Assembly (NCBI RefSeq): GCF_025244665.1
Contig: NZ_CP104205.1
Coordinates: 1,423,001 to 1,487,000, forward strand
Length of the DNA stretch: 64,000 bases
From: Maribacter litopenaei
GTDB taxonomy: Bacteria > Bacteroidota > Bacteroidia > Flavobacteriales > Flavobacteriaceae
Reading direction: 5' to 3'
Shown here: positions 51,856 through 61,836 of the stretch, piece by piece
How positions within the stretch are numbered: position 1 is the first letter of the stretch
How the letters are laid out: each line of letters opens with the position of its first letter
Position numbers and translations under genes: made by a program
Notes under the pieces: model-generated
Database searches by the model: none
The model's input: the letters and a program-made list of their open reading frames with translations, nothing else
What the model was told of the DNA's origin: nothing

Positions 51856-52863
51856 TCAGCAGAAAAAGAAATAGTCGGTCATGGGTTGCAAATGTCTTTT
51901 TTTAAAATAGTTTTTAATTTCCTTTTGCGCCCTCTCATTGGCCACGGTTACGATACTTTGGGAGTTTTCAATAGTATCCAATTCTTGAAACGGCTGCAGG
52001 GTCTTACCATAGATTTCCTTTCCAATTTTTTTTGGGTTATCGCAAATCCATGAGAATGCGATATTTTTATTTTTTAAGGACTTGGCTATTTTTTTTCCTT
52101 TAAAACCCGCGCCCCGGATAACCAAGGATCTTTTCGGGTCATAGTCTAACTTTAAAAAATAATGAAGTTTAATGTCCAAAAAATAATTTTGGGCGTAATG
52201 CTCACTAGTGCGGGACGTTCTGTTATCATAGTCTCTCCAATGGAGTAGGGTCTTATCGCATGGTATAATGCGTAATTTTTTTTCGTAAAAGCGGAAGGTA
52301 AGGTCGTAATCCTCTCGGATACCTATGGGGATTAAAACCATCGCAAGCCTCAAAATCTGCGCGGTAGACCATCCAACAAGGGGAGGGGATAACGCACTCT
52401 TTGTAAATTTCGTTAAAATTAGTCCCCAACTTGGTTAAACCATTTAACCATTTTTCATAACGTTCATACCCATTACTAATTCCTCGATGAGAAAAATATT
52501 GAACCTGTCCTACAGCTATGTTTCCCTTTCCATGTTGTAGTAAAGAATCCGTCATCACCTGAAGACGGTTTGGAGCCATGATGTCGTCCGAATCCATTCG
52601 GAGATAAAGGTTCCATTACTATGTACATAAGCAGTTTGGAGGGCCGGAATAACTCCAGCACCCTTATTTTTATATACCTTGATGCGAGGGTATCCATCGG
52701 CAAATTCTTGTACAATTTTAAGGCTATTATCTCCGGAATGGTCGTCGACCATTATGACTTCCCAATGTGGATAGGTTTGGGTTACAACGGAGTTTAGGCA
52801 TTCTCTGAGATAAGGCTCGGTGTTCTTAAAAGGAATGATAATGCTCACCAGTGGGTCTAACAT
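51856..52863 (-). CDS. Family 2 glycosyltransferase with C-terminal Rossmann-like domain, two frameshifts
   Basis: About 335 residues. GT2 N-terminus MLDPLVSIIIPFKNTEPYLRE with DXD-type MDSDDIMAPNRL, VIMVDDHSGDNSLK and the YPEDYDLTF acceptor-site segment. After the GT domain comes SLVIRGAGFKGKKIAKSLK and SWICDNPKKIGKEIYG, an NAD-like Rossmann motif, which is unusual for a GT2. ATG at 52863 is preferred; a frame open to 52902 precedes it. Breaks at 52598-52601 (TTCGGAG) and 52314-52318 (CTCGG) are both expected TCCGG. Donor and acceptor unknown; probably surface glycan or capsule. Confidence 0.75.
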
Positions 52864-52975
52864 AGGAAGCAATTTAGGAAAATGTTTGTATCCAATAGTC
52901 AAAGGGCAACCAATGGATTAAATGAAAAGATGAGAATAATAGCAGAAAAGTTTTTAAAAGAAATAAAATCCTTTC

Positions 52976-52983
52976 TATATTTG
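52976..52983 (+). promoter_or_regulatory. -7 element of the tRNA-Ser promoter (TATATTTG)
   Basis: TATATTTG fits TANNTTTG perfectly and ends 11 bases before the tRNA 5' end. The -33 region is AT-rich without a clear TTG. Confidence 0.5.
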
Positions 52984-52993
52984 CACCCGCTTA

Positions 52994-53078
52994 GGAGGAA
53001 TGGCAGAGTGGTCGAATGCGGCAGTCTTGAAAACTGTTGAGGGTCACACCTCCGGGGGTTCGAATCCCTCTTCCTCCG
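52994..53078 (+). tRNA. tRNA-Ser (anticodon UGA)
   Basis: 85 bases. Acceptor stem GGAGGAA pairs with TTCCTCC, with G at the discriminator. The anticodon arm is CAGTC-TTGAA-AACTG type with anticodon TGA reading UCA. A long variable arm (about 13-14 bases) is typical of class II tRNA-Ser, and the T arm contains GGTTCGAAT. CCA is not encoded. Confidence 0.95.
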
Positions 53079-53079
53079 C

Positions 53080-53108
53080 AAAACCCGTAACATTTGTTAC
53101 GGGTTTTT
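53080..53108 (+). terminator. Terminator of the tRNA gene
   Basis: Stem aaacccgtaac (53081-53091) pairs with gttacgggttt (53096-53106), followed by a T run, directly after the tRNA 3' end. Confidence 0.87.
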
Positions 53109-53112
53109 TTAT

Positions 53113-53312
53113 TTTTATCCGACATTTTAGTTTCTAACTATTAGTTCTGCCATAACCAGAATTTGATTATTTCCTAAATTTTACCATTTCAAATTATGTA
53201 TTCAATAACAATGGGTACTAACGCGTGTTAAATAAAACATAAGTTTTTTTTAAAAATGGGTTTAAGACCTAGCTTTGAGAGACCAAGAAAAACAAACTAC
53301 CATCTTTACCCT
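53113..53312 (+). other. AT-rich gap between tRNA and efflux operon
   Basis: About 200 bases without a supported gene. It must hold the promoter of the efflux operon. A frame is open from 53256, but its first 19 codons look non-coding. Confidence 0.4.
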
Positions 53313-54393
53313 ATGAAATTCAAGTATATAATCTATTTGCTGCTTGCGGTGGGTTTGGGAGGCATGATCGTATACCGCATTAATGCCAATGCCAATATTG
53401 GAAAGCCTGCAAAACCCTCTACAGAAATCAAAAAAACTACCGTTAAGGGGGTAGTTCTGACCCCCAGGAAATTTGATGATAACATCTCGCTTTCTCGGAA
53501 CGTTGGAGGCAAACGAACAAATTGACATCCGAAGTGAGGTCTCCGGAGTAGTTAAGAGTATCAACTTTCAGGAGGGTAGTAAGGTCAATCAAGGGCAGGT
53601 ACTTTTTAAGGTTGATGATATAGAACTTCAGGCCCAGCTTTCAAAAGCAAAAACTGCAGAAAAATTAGCGGCAGAAAATGAAAGAAGGGCTCAACTATTA
53701 TTAGACAAGCAAGCCATTAGTCAGGAGGAATATGATATTGCAAGTGCTGATTTTCAGTCGGCAAATGCGGAGGCATCCCTGATATCCGCCCAATTATCAA
53801 AAACCATAATTCGGGCTCCTTTTACTGGAACCATCGGACTCCGTTCCATTTCAGTGGGAACCTATGTAACACCTTCCACCCCTGTGGCCAAACTTGTAAA
53901 CACCAGTAAATTGAAAATCACTTTTTCCATTCCGGAAAAGTATGCATCCCGGATAAGAGAAGGCTCTAACTTTACCTTTAAGACTTCTGATGCCTCCAAA
54001 GATTATTCTGCGACTATCTACGCCATAGAACCTGAGGTTGAGATTGCCACTAGAACATTAAGAATGCGGGCCGTTGCCGACAACTTGGACGGAACGTTAT
54101 ACCCAGGCGCCTATGCGAATGTGGTTTTACCCCTACAGACGGTAAATGATGCCCTCTTGGTTCCTTCGGAAGCTTTGATACCAGTACAAAATGGAAAGAA
54201 AATTTTTGTAGCAGAAAATGGTAAGGCCAAAGAAATAGATGTGGAAATTGGTGCACGCACGGGATCCGAGGTTCGCGTATTGAATGGATTGAACGTTGGG
54301 GATACCGTATTGACATATGGGGTAATGGCCTTAAAGAACGGGGCCCCTGTAACCGTTGAGATTGAAGAAACTGTACTAAAGCCAGCGGAGTAA
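53313..54393 (+). CDS. RND efflux periplasmic adaptor subunit (HlyD/MexA family), one frameshift
   Basis: About 360 residues from ATG at 53313 (MKFKYIIYLLLAVGLGGMIVY, a membrane anchor). Barrel-sandwich/lipoyl half: GTLEANEQIDIRSEVSGVVKSINFQEGSKVNQGQVLF, coiled-coil hairpin (KAKTAEKLAAENERRAQLLLDKQAISQEEYD), and lipoyl/beta-barrel IIRAPFTGTIGLR, then SEALIPVQNGKKIF. It links the inner-membrane pump to the TolC channel. The frame breaks at 53494-53498 (CTCGG for CCGG). Its stop overlaps the pump ATG by one base (TAATG at 54391-54395). Confidence 0.9.
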
Positions 54394-57300
54394 TGAATCT
54401 ATCTACCCTAAGTATTAAGCGACCAGTACTGACTATCGTAATGAACATTACCATAGTACTGTTTGGTATCATTGGGTATACTTATTTAGGAATTAGGGAG
54501 TTCCCATCCATAGATCCAGCACAAGTATCCGTAAGAACAAGTTATTCCGGGGCCAACGCGGATATCATCGAGTCCCGGATTACGGAACCCTTGGAAAAGG
54601 CTATCAACTCCATTGATGGTATTCGTAATATTACTTCCTCTAGTGTTCAAGGTTCCAGTTCTATAAGTATTGAATTTAACCTCGATAAAAATTTAGAGGA
54701 TGCCGCTAATGATGTGCGTGATAAGGTTTCACAGGCTATACGTAGTCTGCCCGAGGATTTGGATGCTCCCCCGGTTGTTTCTAAATCTGATGCAGATGCC
54801 CAACGTATTCTTTCAATGACCGTACAAAGTGATGATAAGAATATATTGGAGTTGTCCGATTATGCGGAGAACGTTATCACCCCAAGAATAGAAACCATTC
54901 CAGGGGTGAGTAGTGTACAAATTTGGGGTCAAAGAAGATATGCGATGCGTTTATGGATAGACCCCATAAAATTGGCTTCTTATGGATTGACCGTGGCCGA
55001 TGTACGAAGTGCCCTTCCGGCACAGAATGTGGAATTACCTTCCGGAAAATTGACAGGGGACAATACAGAACTTGCTGTTAAAACTATTGGAAATCTTCAA
55101 ACCGAGGAACAGTTCAATAACATCATTATTAGGGCCGAAGGTGAAAAGTTGGTACGTCTTAGCGATATTGGAAAGGCCTCACTGGAAGGTGAAAATATGG
55201 AGACCAAGATGAGCGATTCGGGTCAGCCCATGGTGGCAACGGCGGTCATTCCGCAACCTGGAACCAATTATCCGGAGATCGCCGATGCCTTTTATGAGGA
55301 GTACGAAAAATTGAAAAAGGACTTACCTGAGGGATTTAAGCTCAATGTGGTTATTGACGATACCGTTTTTGTAAAAAAGGCGGTAACAGAAGTAGGGGAA
55401 ACACTATTGATTTCCATAATACTGGTAATCCTTGTCATTTACTTTTTCTTTAGAGACTGGTCAATGGCCTTGCGGCCCTTGATCGATATTCCGGTTTCAT
55501 TGATAGCCACTTTTTTCATTATGTGGTTGTTTGGTTTTTCTATCAATGTACTTACCCTTTTGGCCATTGTTTTGGCGACTGGTCTTGTTGTGGACGACGG
55601 AATTGTGGTCACAGAGAACATTTATAAGAAGGTAGAAGAGGGGATGAGTCCCATTGAAGCGGCCATAAAAGGATCTAATGAAATTTTCTTTGCCGTAATT
55701 TCCATATCCATTACCCTGGCAGCGGTTTTTCTTCCGGTTATATTTTTGGAGGGTTTTGTGGGTAGGTTATTTAGGGAATTTGGGGTTGTACTAGGCGCTG
55801 CGGTGTTGGTGTCCGCTTTTGTTTCGCTTTCTTTGACACCAATGCTGAATGCCTACTTAATAAAACCCGGGAAACAAAAACAGTCCAAATTCTATCATTT
55901 TACGGAAAAATATTTTGTAAAAATGAATGATTACTATGCCGAGACTTTAAGAGGGTTTATGAAAAAGAAATGGCTTAGTTTCCCCATACTGATAGGATGT
56001 TTGGGTCTTATTGCACTTTTTTACACCCTTTTACCAAAGGAAACTGCCCCTTATGATGATCGAAGTTTTGTCCGTTTGAACGTGACCGCTCCGGAAGGTT
56101 CTTCTTATGAGTACATGGATCGGTTGATGACGGATATTACAGAATTGATCAACGACTCCATTCCGGAAAAGAAAGTAAGCCTCGTCTTGACTTCTCCAGG
56201 TTTTGGAGCTTCCTCGGTCAATAGCGGAAGGGCAAATGTGGCCCTTGTGGATCCTAGTGAACGGGAACGTTCCCGAATGAAATAGCCAATGACCTCGGTA
56301 GATGGGCCAAGGCCTATGTGGGTGGAAAATCCAATGTGTCGGAGAGACCTACCATATCCGTAAACAGAAGGGGAGGACCTCCAATCCAATTTATAATTCA
56401 GGCACAAAATTTTGAAAAACTTGAAGAAAAAATTCCTGAGTTTATGGCAGAAGCTGAACAGGACGAAACGTTCTCCTTTGTAGACGTTAACTTAAAATTC
56501 GACAAGCCTGAAATTTATGTGAACATCAATCGTGAAAAGGCGGAGAGCCTCGGGGTTTCGGTGCGTGATGTTGCCCGGACCTTACAATTATCCTTGAGCG
56601 GACAACGTTTTGGATACTTTTTAATGAACGGTAAGCAATATCAGGTAATTGGTCAGTTTGACAAAAAGGATAGGGATGCTCCAATGGACCTAACATCCAT
56701 TTTTGTGAAGAACGATGATGGATTATTGATTCAGTTGGATAATTTGGTGGAAACTGTTGAGCACAGTAGCCCACCGCAATTGTATCACAACAACAGATAT
56801 ATGTCCGCAACCGTTTCTGCTAATTTGGCCCCGGGTAAAACTATCAACGACGGTATCGAGGCCATGGAGGCAATTAAGGACAAAGTTTTGGACGATTCAT
56901 TCACAACGGATTTGGGTGGTGAGTCCCGTGATTTCGTGGAAAGTAGTTCCAATACCCTTTTTGCTTTTGGGCTGGCTTTATTATTGATATTTCTGATTTT
57001 GGCCGCTCAATTCGAAAGTTTTATAGATCCCTTTATTATTATATTGACCGTACCTATGGCAGTTGCCGGCGCTATGTTTTCTTTATGGCTTTTTGGTCAA
57101 TCCTGGAATATATTCAGCCAAATTGGAACCATCATGTTAATTGGATTGGTGACCAAAAATGGAATATTGATTGTAGAGTTCGCAAATCAACTTAGGGAAC
57201 AGGGTATGTCCAAACACGAGGCTATTTTCAAGGCCTCTGAATCTCGATTGAGGCCTATTTTAATGACAAGTTTAACCATAGCTCTTGGGGCTTTGCCAAT

Positions 57301-57472
57301 TGCCCTGTCATTAGGAGCGGCATCTACCAGTAGAATTGGGATGGGAGTGGTTATCATTGGAGGAACCATGTTCTCATTGGTATTGACCCTCTTTGTTATT
57401 CCTGCTTTATATTATTTATGATCCAAGGAAAGAGTGGAAAGGCCTGAATTCAAAGTATTAGAAACGTATTAA
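54393..57472 (+). CDS. RND efflux pump inner-membrane subunit (AcrB/HAE1 family), interrupted
   Basis: About 1027 residues, the normal length. Twelve membrane segments are present; the proton-relay aspartates are in TGLVVDDGIVVTENIYKK in segment 4, and periplasmic porter loops include YSGANADIIESRITEPLE. It should export organic compounds such as drugs or bile-like substances with proton motive force. The frame breaks at 56273-56276 (CCGA for CCGGA); repair gives RERSRNEIANDLGRWAKAYVGGK. An in-frame TGA at 57419-57421 replaces TGG inside a GGTCC; read through, the C-terminus becomes WSKERVERPEFKVLETY with TAA at 57470-57472. Confidence 0.92.
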
Positions 57473-57473
57473 A

Positions 57474-58781
57474 ATGCCATATCGAATACCTATAAGTTCA
57501 TTATTTATTGTTTTGAACATTTTTATAATTACTGCACAGGAGGTGCTCACTATTGATGAGTCAGTAAAGTTGGCCTTAGAAAATAATTTTCAGATACGTA
57601 CGGCCAAGAACGATTTGAAAGTCGATGAATATGGAGTTAGTTTGGGTTATGCAGGAATGCTGCCCTCTGTTCAAGCTAATATCACTGACAATAACAGGAC
57701 TACTAATCTTTCCCAAGTGCGATTGGATGGAACCGTACAAGAACTGGACAATGCCGTAAACAATAGCCTAAATTATGGTGTAGCACTGGATTGGACACTT
57801 TTTGATGGTCTCAGAATGTTCGCGAATTACGAGCAACTAAAAGAAAACAGAAAATTAGGCGATGCGGAATTGAAACAGGTCATATTGACCACTGTAGGGG
57901 AGGTGATGATTACGTATTATGATTTGGTACAGCAACAGCAGCAACTTACCGCTTTGGATAGTACTATTTTGATTTCAAAACAACGGGTGGAATTGGCACA
58001 AAATAGGTTTACCATTGGGAAGGCCTCCAAATTGGAAGTTTTGAACGCCCAAGTGGATTTGAATACGGATGAAACCTTAATGCAGCGTCAAAAGGAACAA
58101 TATGCCAATACAAAAATTCAATTGAACCAGCAATTGGCCCGTGACCTAGAGACCGATTTTAAGGTGGTACCTGAAATTTTTGTAGATGAATCCCTGCTTT
58201 TGGATGAACTTCAAACTATGGTCTTGAGCCAAAATCCCCAATTGTTGGCCTCTCAGATTAACAAGCGAATTTCGGAATTGGAATTAAAACAGATTAAGGC
58301 CGCTAGGTTGCCCACTATTACCGCTACCACGGGATATATTATTAGCGAATCTGAATCAAGTTTGGGATTTATCACTTCTTCCAATTCCAAAGGTTTCAGC
58401 TATGGCTTTGGCGCCACCTTGAACCTATTTGACGGCTTTACTCAAAACAGGGACGAGAAAATAGTGAAATTGCAGATAGAAAACTCGGAAGTGGCCATCG
58501 CCCAACGGAAGCAGGATTTATTGGCGACCTTGGGAACTACCTACCAAACCTACCTCACCAATGTGAGCCTTATCGAGCTAGAGGGAAACAATGAGGCTAT
58601 TGCCAAGGAGAATTTGGACATTACTGTGGAAAAATATAGAATCGGTATTATACCTACCATTGAGTTTAGGACTGCCCAGTTAAATTATATCAATGCTAAG
58701 GTCAGGTTCAGTAATGCCAAATTTCAAGCAAAACTATCTGAAATCATCCTAAAGCAACTAGCAGGGAATTTATCCATTTAA
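57474..58781 (+). CDS. TolC family outer-membrane efflux channel
   Basis: 435 residues with a signal peptide (IFIITAQE) and two TolC repeat halves, each with long helices and a beta-strand pair. The N-terminal half opens LTIDESVKLALENNFQIRTAKNDLKVDEYGVSLGYAGMLP. It completes the adaptor-pump-channel operon, starting one base after the pump stop (corrected). Intact. Confidence 0.92.
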   Translation: MPYRIPISSLFIVLNIFIITAQEVLTIDESVKLALENNFQIRTAKNDLKVDEYGVSLGYAGMLPSVQANITDNNRTTNLSQVRLDGTVQELDNAVNNSLNYGVALDWTLFDGLRMFANYEQLKENRKLGDAELKQVILTTVGEVMITYYDLVQQQQQLTALDSTILISKQRVELAQNRFTIGKASKLEVLNAQVDLNTDETLMQRQKEQYANTKIQLNQQLARDLETDFKVVPEIFVDESLLLDELQTMVLSQNPQLLASQINKRISELELKQIKAARLPTITATTGYIISESESSLGFITSSNSKGFSYGFGATLNLFDGFTQNRDEKIVKLQIENSEVAIAQRKQDLLATLGTTYQTYLTNVSLIELEGNNEAIAKENLDITVEKYRIGIIPTIEFRTAQLNYINAKVRFSNAKFQAKLSEIILKQLAGNLSI

Positions 58782-58802
58782 ATACTTGGCTTTTTTATAG
58801 TA

Positions 58803-60113
58803 CTAGTCCATTACAAACTTAAACCCTCCGGTAATGATATAGGAGCTAAAGGTAGTATCACGGTCGTATTTGTAAAATTTAAGGTCGATACTTTTTAGTC
58901 CGAATTCCCAAATATGCATTTGGGTGAAAATGTCCGTATAGGAAACACCAAAGCCTAATTGATTGGCTTTGTATTCAGATAAATCATAGTCGGATGTATA
59001 GAACTCCTGAGTGGATAGGTGTGTTTCGTACCCACCAAAATAGTCCGCTGCGCTTTGATTGTAGAAACGATAGGAAGGATACAAGGTAAACTTATCAGAA
59101 ATTTTGATAGGAACTTCCAAACTGGCGGTGTGTGAGTTAATGCCCCAATCATCAAAATAATACCGATAGAAAGTGCGAACCGTAATCAATTCATTCACAA
59201 ACCAATTTAGCCTACCTCCCATAGCTACCTTAAACCTACTGTCAGGTAGTCTTTCCACATCATCTGCCAATTGAAAATCTTCGATGAAGGAATCCGCTAC
59301 ATCAATGAAATAAACACGTTGAAATGGGGTAGAAAGCAGTCCTTGCTGTTTTACAAAATCTAAAGCGAGCGAACCTTGAAGGTTTTTATGTAATATTTGG
59401 GAAAAGCCCAATCCTATCGAATAAGAGTTTCTGTTTGTTTTGTCGAATTCAGTAAAATTTGGATTATAATTTACGTTGCCGGTAATTTCAGTAGGTCTAA
59501 AAAAGCCAATCCCGTTGTTTCCAAAAGCTCTCAGCTCAAAGGGATAAATGGTGTTCCAAGAATCCAAATACACATTTGCGTTAACGCTTATCTCTGTATT
59601 CTTTTCATTGAAAAGCCTAGAGTAACTTCCTCCAAAGCCAAAAGAAAAATAATCATATTCAGAGGATACGGATAGCTTCCCGGAAACGATATTATTTCGG
59701 TCATCCGAACTATGCGAATAGGAACCGGTTAGATTGACCCATACATCCCCACTGGAAGCCCCGGAACTGGCCACAAATGGGTCTGCCCTTCGACCGCCAT
59801 CGAAAGGATTAATATTACTTGATGATGCTGAAGTATAGGCGGATACACCGGCATCTATGGTAAGTACATCGTCGTCATTCAATGGGATGGAGACTACAAA
59901 GGTTCCAGTAGCATCGGTCAATTTTTCAGTACCAATACCCCCACTGACTGCGGCATTGTCCCCATCTTGGGAATAGTAGCTGGTAAGGAAATCAACTTCG
60001 GTAGTTTCCAAAACCCGCTTCTTATAGGTACTATGGTCACTTTGATCTTGGGCATTGGCAATAGCTGCACATAACGATAGGAATATGATCAAATAATTTC
60101 TAAGACTCGTCAT
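58803..60113 (-). CDS. DUF3570 outer-membrane beta-barrel protein
   Basis: 436 residues from ATG at 60113 (an upstream TTG is in frame). Signal peptide ends AAIANAQ. Repeated amphipathic strands (SVSSEYDYFSFGFGGSYSRLF, FTLYPSYRFYNQSAADYFGGYETH) and a final aromatic-ended strand FKFVMD suggest an outer-membrane barrel. It is the last gene of a four-gene unit with thioredoxin, ApbE and DUF4266, and could be a conduit for the redox lipoprotein. Confidence 0.82.
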   Translation of the reverse strand: MTSLRNYLIIFLSLCAAIANAQDQSDHSTYKKRVLETTEVDFLTSYYSQDGDNAAVSGGIGTEKLTDATGTFVVSIPLNDDDVLTIDAGVSAYTSASSSNINPFDGGRRADPFVASSGASSGDVWVNLTGSYSHSSDDRNNIVSGKLSVSSEYDYFSFGFGGSYSRLFNEKNTEISVNANVYLDSWNTIYPFELRAFGNNGIGFFRPTEITGNVNYNPNFTEFDKTNRNSYSIGLGFSQILHKNLQGSLALDFVKQQGLLSTPFQRVYFIDVADSFIEDFQLADDVERLPDSRFKVAMGGRLNWFVNELITVRTFYRYYFDDWGINSHTASLEVPIKISDKFTLYPSYRFYNQSAADYFGGYETHLSTQEFYTSDYDLSEYKANQLGFGVSYTDIFTQMHIWEFGLKSIDLKFYKYDRDTTFSSYIITGGFKFVMD

Positions 60114-60135
60114 AATCAATGTTGTCCGTTTTCAA

Positions 60136-60348
60136 TTAGTTGCACCCGCAACCCCCTCCTGTTTTTCCACCATTGGCACCTGCCGCCGCTTCCCTGTAAG
60201 AATGCATGGTCGTAACATTGCGGTCACAGGGCTTGTCCGCCAAAATCATATCCGGGTCGTTGATATTTACTTTCTCGTATTCCTTAACCATTACACAGCT
60301 GCTAAAGGAGACAACCATTAAGGTCATCAACATCAATTTTTTTATCAT
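60136..60348 (-). CDS. DUF4266 small Cys-rich lipoprotein
   Basis: 70 residues with a lipoprotein signal (VVSFSSC, Cys18) and conserved core YEKVNINDPDMILADKPCDR, ending GGKTGGGCGCN, the Cys-rich tail that marks DUF4266. Function is unproven. Its ATG overlaps the ApbE stop (ATGA at 60345-60348), so the two are translationally coupled, and the tail or core may be a redox or flavin-bearing site. Confidence 0.85.
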   Translation of the reverse strand: MIKKLMLMTLMVVSFSSCVMVKEYEKVNINDPDMILADKPCDRNVTTMHSYREAAAGANGGKTGGGCGCN

Positions 60349-61327
60349 AATTTATCTATTTCGATATTATCGGATTTTGAAATGTTTCCATTGTCATCAA
60401 TTATAATACATTCCACTTTGGGCAGTTGATTGATTCTGTCCGGACCAATTTCTTTTCCCATGACAAAAACAGAGGTAGCCAAAGCATCCGCCAATTCGGC
60501 CTTGGGGGCAAATACGGTCACACTAATAATGCCCGTAGCCGGATATCCGGTTCGTGGGTCAATAATGTGAGCGTACCGTTTTCCTTTGAAGTTTACGTAA
60601 CGTTCATAATCTCCTGATGTTACCACAGCACCGTCCGTTATAGGCAACAGGGCAAACACCTTGTTTTTGTCCATTGGGTTCGTAATGGCCACTTTCCGAA
60701 ATTCCCCATTGGCCTGTTTTCCCCAAGTATTCATATCCCCGGAAGCATTTATGATACCCGCCACCACACCATGTTCCATCAACAATTGCTTTGCTTTGTC
60801 CGCGGCAAATCCTTTTCCTATTGCCCCAAAACCGATTTTCATGCCTTCCATTTTCAGAAAAACAGTCTGTTCTTCTCGGATTCAAAATAATATTTTGAAA
60901 ACCGACCTTCGCTACCGATGCTGTTATTTCTTCTTCAGGCGGCATTTCCTTCATGCTGCCATCGAATTTCCAAATACGGTCCATAGAAGCATAACTGATA
61001 TCAAAGGCACCATCCGTTAATTTTGAAATACCGATAGTTCTCTTGATCAATTCATATAGCTCCGATTCCACTTGCACAGGTTTAATCCCTGCATTTCTGT
61101 TAATCTCGGAAGTCTCGGGAATTTGGGTCCCAAGAGGATATCAATTTTTCTATTCGTGATATTTCATTGACCGCTAGATCAATATACTTATTTGCGTTGG
61201 CCGAATCATTTGCCACCACGGTAATGTCAAAACGGCTTCCCATCAACTTAAGCGTACGTTGATAGTTCTGCTGTGAAAAAATTACAGTAGAAGTCAAAAG
61301 AGCCCAAACAAAAATTATATTTCTCAA
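60345..61327 (-). CDS. apbE: FAD:protein FMN transferase (ApbE), two frameshifts
   Basis: About 327 residues with a signal peptide (STVIFSQ). ApbE hallmarks: LMGSRFDITVVAND near the N-terminus, LTDGAFDISYASMDRIW, FGAIGKGFAADKAKQLL, and HIIDPRTGYPATGIISVTVFAPKAELADALATSVFVMG, which carries the divalent-cation and FAD sites. The enzyme attaches FMN covalently to Thr/Ser of exported redox proteins. Breaks: about 61105 (an extra C near TTCCCGAG) and 60875-60879 (CTCGG for CCGG). The start is a TTG at 61327, one base after the thioredoxin stop, so possibly a coupled start or an error in this short stretch. Confidence 0.87.
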
Positions 61328-61328
61328 A

Positions 61329-61772
61329 CTATTCCATAAAGGAATCCAAAAGCTGTATATATTCTTTTGGACTCATTTTTTTATAACTGGTCTCTCCCTG
61401 TACGTTGCCTTGCTCATCTAAAACAACCACAAAAGGAAAAATACCATTTTTGTTATATTGTTCGGCAAGCTTGGCATTTGCCTTGGCTTGGTCTTCAGGA
61501 AGGGCATTCAGTTTTTTTCTAGGAAAATCTGCCTGAAGCATTACATAATGGTCCTCGGCATATTTTTGAAATTCATCCGTACTCCAAACTTCCCGGTCCA
61601 ATTTAATACAAGGGGCGCACCAATCAGAACCCTGGAATACCAAAATAATCGGCTTGTGATTCTCTCTAGCTATTTGTTGCGCCTTGCCAAAATTGGTTTG
61701 CCATTCTTGCGAAAGGGCCGATGTTATACCCACAAAGAAAAAAATGGAAAGCAAGTTTATTTTCAAGTTCAT
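61329..61772 (-). CDS. Periplasmic thioredoxin-fold protein
   Basis: 147 residues from ATG at 61772, giving a signal peptide (FFVGITSALSQ). The active site is SDWCAPCIKLD, a CxxC of the thioredoxin family, with DFPRKK and IFPFVVVLDEQGNVQGETSY typical of DUF255/thioredoxin_7 exported forms. It likely reduces disulfides for the neighbouring redox system. One base separates it from the ApbE gene. Confidence 0.87.
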   Translation of the reverse strand: MNLKINLLSIFFFVGITSALSQEWQTNFGKAQQIARENHKPIILVFQGSDWCAPCIKLDREVWSTDEFQKYAEDHYVMLQADFPRKKLNALPEDQAKANAKLAEQYNKNGIFPFVVVLDEQGNVQGETSYKKMSPKEYIQLLDSFME

Positions 61773-61836
61773 CTCTATTTTTATTAATCGCTTAGTCAAT
61801 TAGTGTACCAAAAGCTTTCAATTAAAACCCAATTTT

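Noticed and set aside
52899-53093. 64-codon open frame across the tRNA on the minus strand
   Set aside because: It lies on the complement of tRNA-Ser and has no coding features.
3009-57421. Recoding of TAG/TGA as an amino acid (readthrough, selenocysteine or pyrrolysine)
   Set aside because: The three cases are at GGWCC sites, differ in stop codon, and sit where ordinary Gln or Trp is expected. No SECIS-like or other shared signal was seen.
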